Shown here: positions 55,318 to 64,000 of the stretch, piece after piece
Layout: each line of letters opens with the position of its first letter
Numbering within the stretch: the first letter of the stretch is position 1
DNA from: JACVRN01 sp035276685
GTDB taxonomy: Bacteria > Acidobacteriota > Blastocatellia > Pyrinomonadales > Pyrinomonadaceae
Length of the DNA: 64,000 nucleotides
NCBI GenBank assembly: GCA_035276685.1
Contig: DATELK010000199.1
Coordinates: forward strand, 1 to 64,000
Direction: 5' to 3'
Notes under the pieces: model-generated
Told to the model about the DNA's origin: nothing
The model's input: the letters and a program-made list of their open reading frames with translations, nothing else
Databases searched by the model: none
Translations under genes and position numbers: made by a program

Positions 55318-58300
55318 ATGAGAGACCTTGAACAAAGTCAAGCCAGCATCTCGGAGGCCCGGCACGAGCGGGACGAGGCCGAAAATCGTCTGCATCAGAC
55401 CAACGGCCGGTTGTCTCAGACGACTGAGCAGCTACGCGCGTTGAAGCGCGCGGGTGTGTCCGACGAAGACCCTCGAATAGAAGAACTAATCGCGCAGCAG
55501 AGCCAGCTCGCCACGGCTCTCTCAACACAGGCGGCGGAGCTTGATAGACTGCGCGCGACGGCTCATGCCCTACAGCTCAAGCTGCTGGAAGATTTGCCAC
55601 AGCGACTCGTAGAACAATTGGACGACCGCTTCCCTTTCCTGCTGTTCCCCATCAGGATTGAGACGAAGTTTATGACCGCGAACGGGAAGCCGGAGCTGTG
55701 GGTGCGTATCTTCCCGGATGTCATCTCTAACTTTACGCATCAGTCGGCGCTGACAGCCGATGAGCGCAAGGCGGGAGAGGATTACTGGACAAAGCGCTGG
55801 GAGGCTCGCGGCAAATCGGAGGCGGAACAAGAGACGCTGCATCGCGGACTCTGGAACGTGCTGGCGACCGGCTTCGGGCCTCAGCGCGCGGCCTGGGTCA
55901 TACACGAGACCAGGCCAACAAACTGGTCGGACGACCTCAACTCGATTGGTCAACTAAATTTTCCCGCGCCGCAGGAGACTATGGCTGAGCCTTGGACGCG
56001 CGCTCCGCATGCGCGTGGGATGCCCGACCGCTTCGTCGTCACGACGTATCGCGGCCGCCAGAAAATTCACGAAGTCCTGGGCGCGCACGTCCCAGACAAT
56101 CTCAAGCTCGGGCCGGACCCGCTGCAAATCAAAGAAGAGCTGAAGCGAGAGGAGAGCACAGGAGAGATTGCGGTCGGCGAGGAAATCGCCTGGATGTTCG
56201 ACTTTAAGAAGGCGGAGCGCGTGGGCATGGCCGTCCGCATAGAGTTGGAGCCAGGCGACCTCAGAGGTTTTGACCGCGTGGTGGTGCTGGGGCTGCGGCT
56301 TTCATCCGATGCGCGCAAGAGCGGTCAACTACTCGAAGAGCTGATTGATAATCATCATTACGCCAACGAAGGCTTGAGCCTCGTCCCGCAGGGGACGCCG
56401 ACGAACAATACGGAGAACGAAGGGTCTGGCTTCAGCACGCTCGACACCGCGAATGAGAAGAGCTTTGAGACCGAGACGGGCGGAGAGCTTTTCAAAGAGA
56501 CCGTAGACTACTTTGGAAAAGCGGACGGTCAGAGGCTGGCCGAAGCTCTGGGCATCAGAGCCTCCGTCTTTCATCACATCAGGCACAGCGACGGCACGGA
56601 CATTAAAGAGGCGCTGGCGATGAACACGGCGCTCTGGGCCGCGACTTGGGGCCTCTTTCTGGAACGCTGGATGGAGCCGCAGTTCAGCGAAGATGACGTT
56701 AGCAGCACGCAGGAATTTTTCACGGAGTTTGTGACCGGCAGAGGCCTGCTGCCCGCTATCAGAGTGGGCAATCAACCTTACGGCGTGCTTGTCACCAGCT
56801 CTTTCGACAAGTGGAGATGGGCGACGCATGAGACCGATGGAGCCCCTGCGTATTGGGACAACCTGAAAGCCATACTCGCCCGGCTGCAAGGGCAGTGGCA
56901 AATGTTCGCCGAGCGACTGGTGGCGCACGCCGGAAAGTCGGATGACTTTCAGAACCTGCTTTCAGTCGTCGGCCTGCAAGCCAGTTCCGTGGAATATTAT
57001 TCGCGCAAGGCCGTCTCTGATTTGAATACCTGGAACTACCTGAACTTTGGCGGCTTCGCTCCATTCATGCAGCGATTCTGGAACGAGCTTCAACTAAGAA
57101 AAGCTGCCGCGCTCGCCGCCATAGGTCTCGGCGCACCGGCCAATCCCTTCATCAACAAGCTGACTTTTCTTTCCCAGCTCGACTCGCTGCAAGACTCGCC
57201 CTTGATTGATGCCGACCCGAAAGTCCCTTTGTCCGAGCGTGACCGCATTCGGCCCTTCAACGACACGGATAATTACATCGACTGGCTGCTGAAGAGCGAC
57301 TGGGAGGCTATCAAGAGTCAGACGTTCAAAGACAAAACGGGCCAGACCATCTCGCCGCCCTCAGCCCTGCTCTTCAGGATGCTCTACAGGTCTTACACCG
57401 AAAGCTTCAACCGCACGATAGTCCGAACGCTGGCAGGCGCGAACGCCATCAGCGTCTTGCCTGTGGCCCGGGAGCTGGAAAATATAGGCCATCAACATCT
57501 GACCCTGACCGATTATCAGAACGTGGATGCCTCTCGCATCATGTCTGCCGGTAATGTTCCGCTGACGACTGAGAAGATTACGCTCGGCGCGCACCTGCAA
57601 AGGGGTCTGGTGCTAAACGTCGCGCCCATGCCCGAGGCCATTCCGCTGCTCTCTGTGAGAAAAGCGCTTGAGACTTTAAGCCTCTGTCCGACCGCAAGGC
57701 TTGAGCGGCTCTTTGCAGAGCATGTGGATTTGTGCAGCTACAGGCTGGACGCCTGGCAGACAGGAATCTTCGCGCGCAGGCTTCATCAACTGCGACACTC
57801 CGGCGGCCCCGTTGTCGGTCTAGCTTCCAATCCAAGCTTTCGCTCGGGCATCTACCTGGGAGCCTTCGGTTGGGTCGAAGACTTGCGCCCGGCAGCATCC
57901 AGAAAAACTGTCTCGCTCGACACGCTTCCTGAAAAACTACGCAAGCCGGATAAGGGGCGTGTGGTTGAAGACGAGGCTAACGAAGGCTACATTCACGCGC
58001 CTTCCACGACTCACGCCGTCGCCGGGGCAGTCCTCCGAAACGCATACCGGTCGCACCATAACGAAGAGACTATGGCGGTTAATCTCTCTTCGGAGCGAGT
58101 CAGAACCGCGCTGACTTACCTTGACGGGTTACGCAACAATCAGGAGCTGGCGGCCTTGCTCGGCTATCAATTCGAGCGCGGCCTGCACGACAACCATCGA
58201 CTCGAATTGCAGCTCGACGCCGTTATCTACCAGTTCCGCGAAGCGTTCCCGTTAATCTCTAAAGTCTTAACGCCTGTGCCGGGTGGAACGCGCGCTGAGG

Positions 58301-60330
58301 TGATTGAAGCGCGCAACGTCGTCAACGGCTATAACCTGTTGAAGAGGGTGCGCGAGAACCAGGGGCGCTTTCCTTATCACACGCTCAATCCGGTGCCGAA
58401 CGCTGAGCAGCAGAAGGCCATAGACGCGGAGATTGACAGGCTGGCTAGTGCGCTGGATGCGATTGGCGACCTCGCGCTGTCGGAGAGCGTCTTTCAGGTA
58501 GTGCAGGGGAATTATGACCGCGCGGGCGGCATGATGCAGGCCATCACGGAAGCCAAACCGCCTCCGGAGCCGGAGATTGTCAATACTCCTCGCAGCGGCC
58601 AGACGATTACCCTTCGCGTCGCCGTCAATTTCGATGTCACGCAAACCACCGCCTGGTCTGCCTTCGTTCCTCTGACGCCCCGCGCCGAAGCCTGCGCGCA
58701 GCTTAACCACTGGCTGAGCGAGGTGCTGCCCGACCCGCGCCTGATGGAGGTCGCCGTCAAGCAGCAAAGCCTGGCGCAGGAGTTCATCTCGTTCGACCAA
58801 CTTGAGCTACAGCCGATTGACTTAGTGCTGATGACCGGCACACGCGTCGGCGACAACTCAAGCGAGCTGGAGCGTTACATAGACCATCACTTCAGGAAGG
58901 CGAGGAGCCTGGGCAACGAGGTCGTCACCTATTTTTATCAGAAGCCGGATGCCTCCGTCCCGGATGCGGAGGCGCTCGTCTTCAATCCACGGCAGACGAG
59001 CGGCGCAACCAAAATCAGCCTCTACGAGCTGATGCCGCTGCTGCGCTCGCTGCGTCAGATTGTGAGCGTGGGACGCGCGCTCAACGCGCAGGACTACATG
59101 GTTCCCACAGAGGCGCAGGAATACTCTAAGGGCTACAACGAGGCTTCGGATAATCTGGGAGAGCTGTTCACGCGCGTCAAGACGGCCAGAGATAACCTCT
59201 CCTTAATGACGGGCTCGTTGAAATCTCTGGTGGAGACAACCCTGTCGCCAGCTTACAAGACGTTTGAAGATGACCCGCAGCACGTCGTAGACCCTGCATG
59301 GGAAGCTATGCTGAACACCGCGCGAGGGCATCTGCTTCAGGCGCACCGGTTCGGGCTCGCCGAAGCTCTGCCCTCGTCCGCCACAGGCTTTACGCGCGCC
59401 GAGATAGAACGGCTCGTGCCTCAGGCGCAAGCCGTCCTGAAGATTTTAGAGGAACAGTTGAAGGAGGCGACGACCCTGCTTCAGCCTCTGGCCTTACCGG
59501 TCGTACCCGTCGGCGCGACCATTGAAGAGAAGAAGAAGATTGAAGAGGAGAGGGACGAAAAACTTGAAGAGGCGCTGGCGAATTATACGCAGGCTGCCAA
59601 ACTGCTGCTCGGAAAATCTTTCAATCTATTGCCGCTCTACCGGCTTCACGCTGAAAATCGCGCCGAGCTTCAGCGCGCGATTACAGGCTCTGACAACTTA
59701 TTCGACGCGTCGCAGGACAAAGCTTTAGTCATAGAGGAATGGTTGCAGGGCATAGCCCGCATCCGCACGCAGATGGAAACCTTTGAAAGCGCCGTCACCT
59801 TCAACGACCTCCTGACCGGCAACGCCTTTGAGCTAACGCCTATTCAACTGCCGCACAGGCCTGACGCCGGGTGGATAGGCGTCCACTTCAAGGTGCAGGA
59901 GAAGAGAGAGGACATGCTTTCCATAGTCATGCATCAGCCGCCCGTTGACTTGACCTCTCTACAGTGCGGGTTGCTGATAGACGAGTGGACGGAAGTCATC
60001 CCTGCGGAAAACGAGACCACGGCCATCGCCTTTCATTACAACCGCCCGAACGCCATGCCGCCGCAATCTATCCTGCTCGCGGTCACACCCGAGCTTAAAG
60101 GAAACTGGACGTGGAATGATTTGATGGACATCCTCAACGAGACCCTGGACAGGGCTAAGCGCAGGGCGGTCGAGCCGGAGATGATAGACGGTTCTGTTCA
60201 AGCCGACGGGAACCTGCCGCAGTCAAACTATTTTCAAGTGCTGCCCGCCATCCTGCACGATTTCACGACCTACAACCTCTCCAGCATGTTCGTCCTCAAT
60301 TCGACAAAGGCGAGAGCTAACAGTGGTTGA
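55318..60330 (+). CDS. Giant (1670-residue) conserved protein of unknown function
   Basis: The largest gene in the window. Residues 1-90 form a coiled coil ('ERDEAENRLHQTNGRLSQTT'). A conserved-looking block follows with 'FPIRIETKFMTANGKPELWV' and 'RIFPDVISNFTHQSALTADE' (about 110-150). Further landmarks are 'RVGNQPYGVLVTSSFDKWRW' (about 480-500) and a long mixed alpha/beta body. A second short coiled coil (about 1400-1425; 'IEEKKKIEEERDEKLEEAL') lies before a C-terminal domain. No signal peptide, membrane segment or catalytic motif is visible. It begins 42 nt after the preceding gene, with no clear ribosome binding site. I do not recognise the family. Confidence 0.7.
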   Translation: MRDLEQSQASISEARHERDEAENRLHQTNGRLSQTTEQLRALKRAGVSDEDPRIEELIAQQSQLATALSTQAAELDRLRATAHALQLKLLEDLPQRLVEQLDDRFPFLLFPIRIETKFMTANGKPELWVRIFPDVISNFTHQSALTADERKAGEDYWTKRWEARGKSEAEQETLHRGLWNVLATGFGPQRAAWVIHETRPTNWSDDLNSIGQLNFPAPQETMAEPWTRAPHARGMPDRFVVTTYRGRQKIHEVLGAHVPDNLKLGPDPLQIKEELKREESTGEIAVGEEIAWMFDFKKAERVGMAVRIELEPGDLRGFDRVVVLGLRLSSDARKSGQLLEELIDNHHYANEGLSLVPQGTPTNNTENEGSGFSTLDTANEKSFETETGGELFKETVDYFGKADGQRLAEALGIRASVFHHIRHSDGTDIKEALAMNTALWAATWGLFLERWMEPQFSEDDVSSTQEFFTEFVTGRGLLPAIRVGNQPYGVLVTSSFDKWRWATHETDGAPAYWDNLKAILARLQGQWQMFAERLVAHAGKSDDFQNLLSVVGLQASSVEYYSRKAVSDLNTWNYLNFGGFAPFMQRFWNELQLRKAAALAAIGLGAPANPFINKLTFLSQLDSLQDSPLIDADPKVPLSERDRIRPFNDTDNYIDWLLKSDWEAIKSQTFKDKTGQTISPPSALLFRMLYRSYTESFNRTIVRTLAGANAISVLPVARELENIGHQHLTLTDYQNVDASRIMSAGNVPLTTEKITLGAHLQRGLVLNVAPMPEAIPLLSVRKALETLSLCPTARLERLFAEHVDLCSYRLDAWQTGIFARRLHQLRHSGGPVVGLASNPSFRSGIYLGAFGWVEDLRPAASRKTVSLDTLPEKLRKPDKGRVVEDEANEGYIHAPSTTHAVAGAVLRNAYRSHHNEETMAVNLSSERVRTALTYLDGLRNNQELAALLGYQFERGLHDNHRLELQLDAVIYQFREAFPLISKVLTPVPGGTRAEVIEARNVVNGYNLLKRVRENQGRFPYHTLNPVPNAEQQKAIDAEIDRLASALDAIGDLALSESVFQVVQGNYDRAGGMMQAITEAKPPPEPEIVNTPRSGQTITLRVAVNFDVTQTTAWSAFVPLTPRAEACAQLNHWLSEVLPDPRLMEVAVKQQSLAQEFISFDQLELQPIDLVLMTGTRVGDNSSELERYIDHHFRKARSLGNEVVTYFYQKPDASVPDAEALVFNPRQTSGATKISLYELMPLLRSLRQIVSVGRALNAQDYMVPTEAQEYSKGYNEASDNLGELFTRVKTARDNLSLMTGSLKSLVETTLSPAYKTFEDDPQHVVDPAWEAMLNTARGHLLQAHRFGLAEALPSSATGFTRAEIERLVPQAQAVLKILEEQLKEATTLLQPLALPVVPVGATIEEKKKIEEERDEKLEEALANYTQAAKLLLGKSFNLLPLYRLHAENRAELQRAITGSDNLFDASQDKALVIEEWLQGIARIRTQMETFESAVTFNDLLTGNAFELTPIQLPHRPDAGWIGVHFKVQEKREDMLSIVMHQPPVDLTSLQCGLLIDEWTEVIPAENETTAIAFHYNRPNAMPPQSILLAVTPELKGNWTWNDLMDILNETLDRAKRRAVEPEMIDGSVQADGNLPQSNYFQVLPAILHDFTTYNLSSMFVLNSTKARANSG

Positions 60331-60356
60331 AGAAACCGGGTTGAAAGAATAGAGCC

Positions 60357-62153
60357 ATGACGATACCAAACGCAGACGCGAACGTGACAACTACATTGCT
60401 CGGAATGTTATTGATTGAGCCGTTGTTTTTGCCTGTCGTCAGGGGCTGGAACCGGCTCGAAGCGCGCCCACGCACGGAGGATTTCGGTCGCAGCCTCCGC
60501 GCAGAAGTGCGTGACCCTTTGTGGATGCTGACGCGTCAGTGGCAGTACGGCGAGTTCAGAGGTGAAGATGCAGGCTCGCCCGTCAACGCAGACCTGTTGA
60601 CGCAGGAGATTTACCTCAACCGCTACAGCGTACGGCACCAGTCCGCACAGCCCTTTGAAAAAGATATTCCGCTTGAAGCCAGAGTCGAGCGCGAGGCTTT
60701 AGCCGAAGACCTCGCTTTCAAAATCAGAGCGGGCAGATACTTCTTCAAGCTGCTGAATAGTAAGGGGCTGCTCAACAAATCAAGGAGCGCTTACCTAGCA
60801 CAATATCAGATTGACCCTTTGCCTGCTTCAACCACGGACGAATCATCCAGACAGGCGGCTGCGTGCGCTACGGGAAGAATTATCGACGGGGGAAAACTTC
60901 TCAAAGCTATCAGGGACGGCAGCCATCAAGTCTTCGTAGATACGATTGCGGGGCTGACTGCGGACGAACAGACCGCGCTGAAAACCTCCATCGCTGCTCT
61001 CTATGCCGATTCCCTCTTCGGCGCTTTCACCCGGCCGTCGGATAAAAACGACGATGCGTGGGCAGCGTCACAACTCGAATATCAGTTCAGCTGCTCGGCT
61101 GAGGGGGCGGCGGGTGAGCAAACCGTGCTCGTCGCGGAGCAATACGCGGAGGGTCATCTGGACTGGTACTCATTCGACATCGACGCGCGCCCCGAAGCCA
61201 GGCTGAATGATAAGGAGGGCGCTGAGCCTATTGCTCCGGTTCCGGTCAAGGAAACGGTCTTATCTTTCGTGCCGGTGCCGGTCTCGTTTGGTGGTATGCC
61301 GCTGCCGCGTTACTGGGCCATGGAAAATCGAAAGACGGAGTTCGCAGACATAGGCGCTCACACCACCGATGTCGCCAAACTGATGCTGACTGAATTCGCG
61401 CTCATGTATTCGGATGACTGGTGCATCATCCCTTACGAAATGCAGACGGGTGCCATAGCTCAAATCAGTGGACTGGTCGTGACTGACGTGTTTGGCGAGC
61501 GCACTCTCATCAGGGCGGCCGGGGCGGGCATTGACGACGATTGGAAGCGCTGGAATATGTATGGCCTCAGCACGAACGGGGCGGCTGCGGACAATCGCCT
61601 CTTCATCCCGCCGACCACCTTCAAGCTGCTTGAGAGTCCTCCGATTGAAAAGGTTAACTTCCTACGCGACGAGATGGCGAATATGGTCTGGGCGGTCGAA
61701 GCCGTCATCCCTTCGCCGCTGGGCAAGGGCATAGACGGCTATGAGGCTGCGCTTGAGATTGAAAACTCTGAACAGCCTGTGCTGCCTGCTCTACATACGA
61801 CTCCGGCGAAAATCAGATACATCCTAGGCACGGACGTTCCTTATAACTGGATACCCTTTATTCCCGTGCGTCTGCCCGGAGACAATCGTCAAATCCAATT
61901 ACAACGCGCGCGTATGCCTCTACAGACGGGCAGCCGTGGATTCAAGGGAAAGATTCTGGACGTGCCCTCTCCATACTTTGTTCGCGAGGAAGAGGTGCCG
62001 CGCGCAGGCAAGATTGTCAGCCGCTCTTATCAACGTTGTCGCTGGACTGATGGGAAAGTGGTCGTCTGGGTTGGCCGCCGCGCCACCACTGGGAAAGGCG
62101 AAGGCACCAGCGGTTTAGCGTTCGACCAGGTTGAAGAAAAGAGCGAGACCTGA
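60357..62153 (+). CDS. Conserved protein of unknown function, last gene of the large operon
   Basis: A 598-residue protein. The hallmark is 'RSLRAEVRDPLWMLTRQWQY' with GEFRGEDAGSPV (about 42-75), a tryptophan-rich conserved block near the N-terminus. The middle contains 'YWAMENRKTEFADIGAHTTD' and 'YSDDWCIIPYEMQTG', and the end is basic. It is soluble, without signal peptide or recognised catalytic motif. It starts 26 nt after the giant gene, which implies one transcript. I cannot assign a function; the order and co-direction of all five genes suggest parts of one assembly. Confidence 0.7.
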   Translation: MTIPNADANVTTTLLGMLLIEPLFLPVVRGWNRLEARPRTEDFGRSLRAEVRDPLWMLTRQWQYGEFRGEDAGSPVNADLLTQEIYLNRYSVRHQSAQPFEKDIPLEARVEREALAEDLAFKIRAGRYFFKLLNSKGLLNKSRSAYLAQYQIDPLPASTTDESSRQAAACATGRIIDGGKLLKAIRDGSHQVFVDTIAGLTADEQTALKTSIAALYADSLFGAFTRPSDKNDDAWAASQLEYQFSCSAEGAAGEQTVLVAEQYAEGHLDWYSFDIDARPEARLNDKEGAEPIAPVPVKETVLSFVPVPVSFGGMPLPRYWAMENRKTEFADIGAHTTDVAKLMLTEFALMYSDDWCIIPYEMQTGAIAQISGLVVTDVFGERTLIRAAGAGIDDDWKRWNMYGLSTNGAAADNRLFIPPTTFKLLESPPIEKVNFLRDEMANMVWAVEAVIPSPLGKGIDGYEAALEIENSEQPVLPALHTTPAKIRYILGTDVPYNWIPFIPVRLPGDNRQIQLQRARMPLQTGSRGFKGKILDVPSPYFVREEEVPRAGKIVSRSYQRCRWTDGKVVVWVGRRATTGKGEGTSGLAFDQVEEKSET

Positions 62154-62174
62154 AGCTAAGACCCGTTATCTTCG

Positions 62175-62807
62175 CTACTTGTAAAGCTGCTCAAGCTCCG
62201 TAACTTTTTTATTTATCACGTCCAAGGCGTCCTCAACCAGCTTCGGGTCGCGCGTGCCGGTGCCGACGAATTTTTTTAGAAGCACTTCGGGCGGTGCGTC
62301 GTACCCGTTTCCGAGCAGTGCCAGATACGCCGGGACGAACCTGTTCCGGTCGCGCGTGTAAAGGTCAAAATATTTAAGTGCGAGCAGGTTGGCGTAAAGA
62401 TAGTTGATGCGGTAAAGCGGCCATACATAGTACGTAATAACGTTCGCCCACTCCATCTGTCGCTCGCTTTTCGGGCCGAACCACACCGAAAATCGCGCTC
62501 CCGTTTTTTGCAGGGCTCGGACTACTTGCGCGTCACCTTTGTATGTAGTCAGCACGATGATGTGTGCGCCAGCAAACTCCTTCCGAATGGCGATAATTGC
62601 TTCCGTCCCGTTCATGACGGGCATCTGCAAATCCATAAGAGTGACATCAGGGCGATGAATTCGAAACTGCTCGACCGCCTCACGTCCGTTATCGGCTTCC
62701 GCCACCAGAACTATGTCCGTCTCGCAGGCAAGGTCGGCGGCGATACCTTCGCGCAACACCGGATGATCGTCGACCGTTAGAATTCGAATGGGACTTTTGG
62801 CGCTCAT
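62175..62807 (-). CDS. Chimeric gene: response-regulator receiver fused to M3-peptidase tail
   Basis: 210 residues that look joined from two genes. Residues 1-100 are a NarL-type receiver domain (TVDDHPVLREG, phosphoacceptor Asp59 in DVTLMDLQMP, switch region IIVLTTYKGD). It then changes at about residue 100-105 into 'SERQMEWANVITYYVWPLYR' and 'FVPAYLALLGNGYDAPPEVL', the C-terminal end of an M3 (PepF/oligoendopeptidase) metallopeptidase. The receiver lacks its conserved Lys and the HTH output domain; the peptidase part lacks its HExxH. It is probably non-functional for either role. The junction is near 62495-62510. Convergent with the large operon. Confidence 0.7.
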   Translation of the reverse strand: MSAKSPIRILTVDDHPVLREGIAADLACETDIVLVAEADNGREAVEQFRIHRPDVTLMDLQMPVMNGTEAIIAIRKEFAGAHIIVLTTYKGDAQVVRALQKTGARFSVWFGPKSERQMEWANVITYYVWPLYRINYLYANLLALKYFDLYTRDRNRFVPAYLALLGNGYDAPPEVLLKKFVGTGTRDPKLVEDALDVINKKVTELEQLYK

Positions 62808-62904
62808 AATTTACGCGCCTGTAATACTCCATGCCACTCAATTATACAAGCCTGAAAAGGTCGGGTTTCTATGAATCATACTGACTTAGACCTTAGCTCA
62901 TGGA

Positions 62905-63507
62905 TTAGATACGTCCGGCCGGTCGCCCGGTGCGGACAGCGTAACCGAGCAACATAAACCCGACTGTAGTCGCTACCCCGAAAAGGAGACCGCCTGCCGC
63001 CCGGTTACCCGAAGTGACACCGACGATGATAAGACCGGGCAGAGAGAGCCCGCAGATTAATGCCGGTACTCTGCGCCACCCGCGCCAGACTCCGGCCTTT
63101 AGAATAAAGATGCCCACAATCAACATCAGCAGCATGCTTAGAGGCCAGGCTATGTCGGCAACGATATAGATAAGGCCGTTGCCTTCAGGATGCTCAAAGA
63201 CGAATTCCTGTACCTGTTGAGATGCGGCCAGCAATAGCAGCACTATTTGTACAAGGAAGAGCGCCTTCGATGCGACACCTGTGCCTGTCACTTTTAACAG
63301 CCGCAACCCTATAGCACTAGCGGCCCACCCGAGCACAAAGAGAAATCCCAAAGTGGCGGTGATACGATTTCTGGGTATCTCCGCGAAACCATAAAGAAGC
63401 CCTGAGAGTAGCAGCATCGGGCTTGCAATTATTGCCGCAGTTCCCAGCGCCCGAGAATAAGCCGCGTCCTTACCTTCAATATTTAAAGTCAATGTAGATG
63501 CTGTCAT
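62905..63507 (-). CDS. Six-helix membrane protein of unknown function
   Basis: A 200-residue protein with about six hydrophobic segments (about 20-40, 50-68, 78-95, 110-130, 145-162 and 170-190) and short loops. GGAG precedes the ATG at 63507 by 6 nt; an in-frame GTG at 63510 is less likely. I recognise no family. It ends about 100 nt before the response-regulator chimera on the same strand. Confidence 0.65.
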   Translation of the reverse strand: MTASTLTLNIEGKDAAYSRALGTAAIIASPMLLLSGLLYGFAEIPRNRITATLGFLFVLGWAASAIGLRLLKVTGTGVASKALFLVQIVLLLLAASQQVQEFVFEHPEGNGLIYIVADIAWPLSMLLMLIVGIFILKAGVWRGWRRVPALICGLSLPGLIIVGVTSGNRAAGGLLFGVATTVGFMLLGYAVRTGRPAGRI

Positions 63508-63616
63508 CACGTGCTCCGGCTAAAGAAATCATACTCCCTATTTAATAACGCGTGACCCGAGGGTAGAAAAGCTCATCAATCCGGTCGAATGAGTTGCCAG
63601 TCGTCGATAGGAGCGC

Positions 63617-63709
63617 TCATAACCTTGAGTACGTACGCGCCTTCTCAGAGAGGAAGTCATCGCCCCAGGACGGGTCGTGGGGCAAAAGGCGCAACTCGTC
63701 TTTTCTCAT
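63617..63709 (-). pseudogene. GrpB-like N-terminal scrap
   Basis: A 30-codon frame, MRKDELRLLPHDPSWGDDFL and on to a stop, resembling the start of GrpB/nucleotidyltransferase-like proteins ('L.PYDP.W...F..EK'). The usual body is absent. It follows the partial kinase gene on the same strand; small kinases and GrpB proteins are often neighbours. Confidence 0.3.
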
Positions 63710-63775
63710 CCCATACATAAACAGCGCCTTCATCTTGAGGCCTGACGCCCGCATGAACGCGAATGACCAAAGAAG

Positions 63776-64000
63776 TCAACGCAGTCCTAGGCGGCGCAAC
63801 ATTGCCTCGACGAGCTCAGCCGGCGAAGCGGAAACATCGAACGGCTCACCCAAATTCATATCTGAATTTGCCGCCAACGCCTCACGTTCCCGGACAAAAG
63901 TATATCGCTCAAACTCAAGCTCATTAATCGCCCGCACACTGGCTCGTTGCTCTATACGCCGCAGGTTTTCTTCGGCTGGCAGCGTCAGCAGAAAGCAGCG
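63776..64000 (-). CDS. C-terminal part of a P-loop-kinase-like protein, partial
   Basis: The 74 visible codons before the TGA (63776-63778) read 'RCFLLTLPAEENLRRIEQRA', 'INELEFERYTFVREREALA' and an end in AELVEAMLRRLGLR. The 'LLTLPAEENLRRIEQR' stretch and the helix ending fit the C-terminal half of small AAA/cytidylate-kinase-like P-loop proteins. The P-loop itself would be beyond 64000 and is not seen, so the assignment is tentative. The upstream end is cut by the window edge. Confidence 0.5.
   Translation of the reverse strand, partial: RCFLLTLPAEENLRRIEQRASVRAINELEFERYTFVREREALAANSDMNLGEPFDVSASPAELVEAMLRRLGLR

Overview
The window is chromosomal DNA from a GC-rich soil- or sediment-type bacterium. 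Gene content suggests Acidobacteriota, possibly Blastocatellia: RHS/PKD/FlgD-like exported proteins, a TolB-like propeller lipoprotein, a large GAF-rich kinase, a GH63-type glucosidase beside a glycogen debranching enzyme, and a small zinc-finger anti-sigma family. The taxonomic call is inference; no rRNA or ribosomal protein gene is present.

Layout. 1-7.7 kb holds core genes: partial tgt, a multi-GAF sensor kinase, der, a SAM methyltransferase, a zinc-ribbon membrane protein and yraN. tRNA-Gly(GCC) and tRNA-Cys(GCA) follow at 7.74-7.98 kb behind a clear sigma-70-type promoter. 8.1-18.5 kb is one minus-strand cluster of exported proteins: a PKD/FlgD-like protein, a coiled-coil protein, an RHS protein with a putative papain-like C-terminal domain, a small exported protein, a polytopic membrane protein, a TolB-like propeller and a FlgD-Ig lipoprotein. 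18.5-22.4 kb is an AT-richer accessory pocket with a long hairpin, a membrane-anchored HEAT-NACHT-type NTPase, an IS982-type remnant and a truncated VapBC-type locus. 22.4-29.4 kb is a sugar/glycogen cluster. 29.4-42.0 kb holds redox and envelope genes around an ECF sigma/anti-sigma pair. Three intergenic regions there, and one upstream of the spondin gene, share a TGTAAGGATT-N12/13-CGAC motif, which suggests a local sigma regulon.

42.1-45.9 kb is a mosaic of debris: the tail of an NDH-2 gene, the start of a nucleotidyltransferase gene, a response-regulator upstream-like sequence, a 56-bp copy of the tRNA-Cys 3' half, and a phosphatase-integrase chimera. The tRNA-Cys copy makes the 34.6 kb between 7.98 and 42.6 kb look like an integrated segment flanked by attachment-site duplications.

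46.0-62.2 kb is a 16-kb plus-strand operon of five very large proteins: an M64-like metallopeptidase, a DUF6603-type protein, and three giant proteins with no assignable function. None has an obvious signal peptide, and only one carries a clear transmembrane hairpin. This is the best candidate for an undescribed multi-protein system. The window ends with a response-regulator/M3-peptidase chimera, a six-helix membrane protein, a GrpB-like scrap and a partial P-loop-kinase-like gene.
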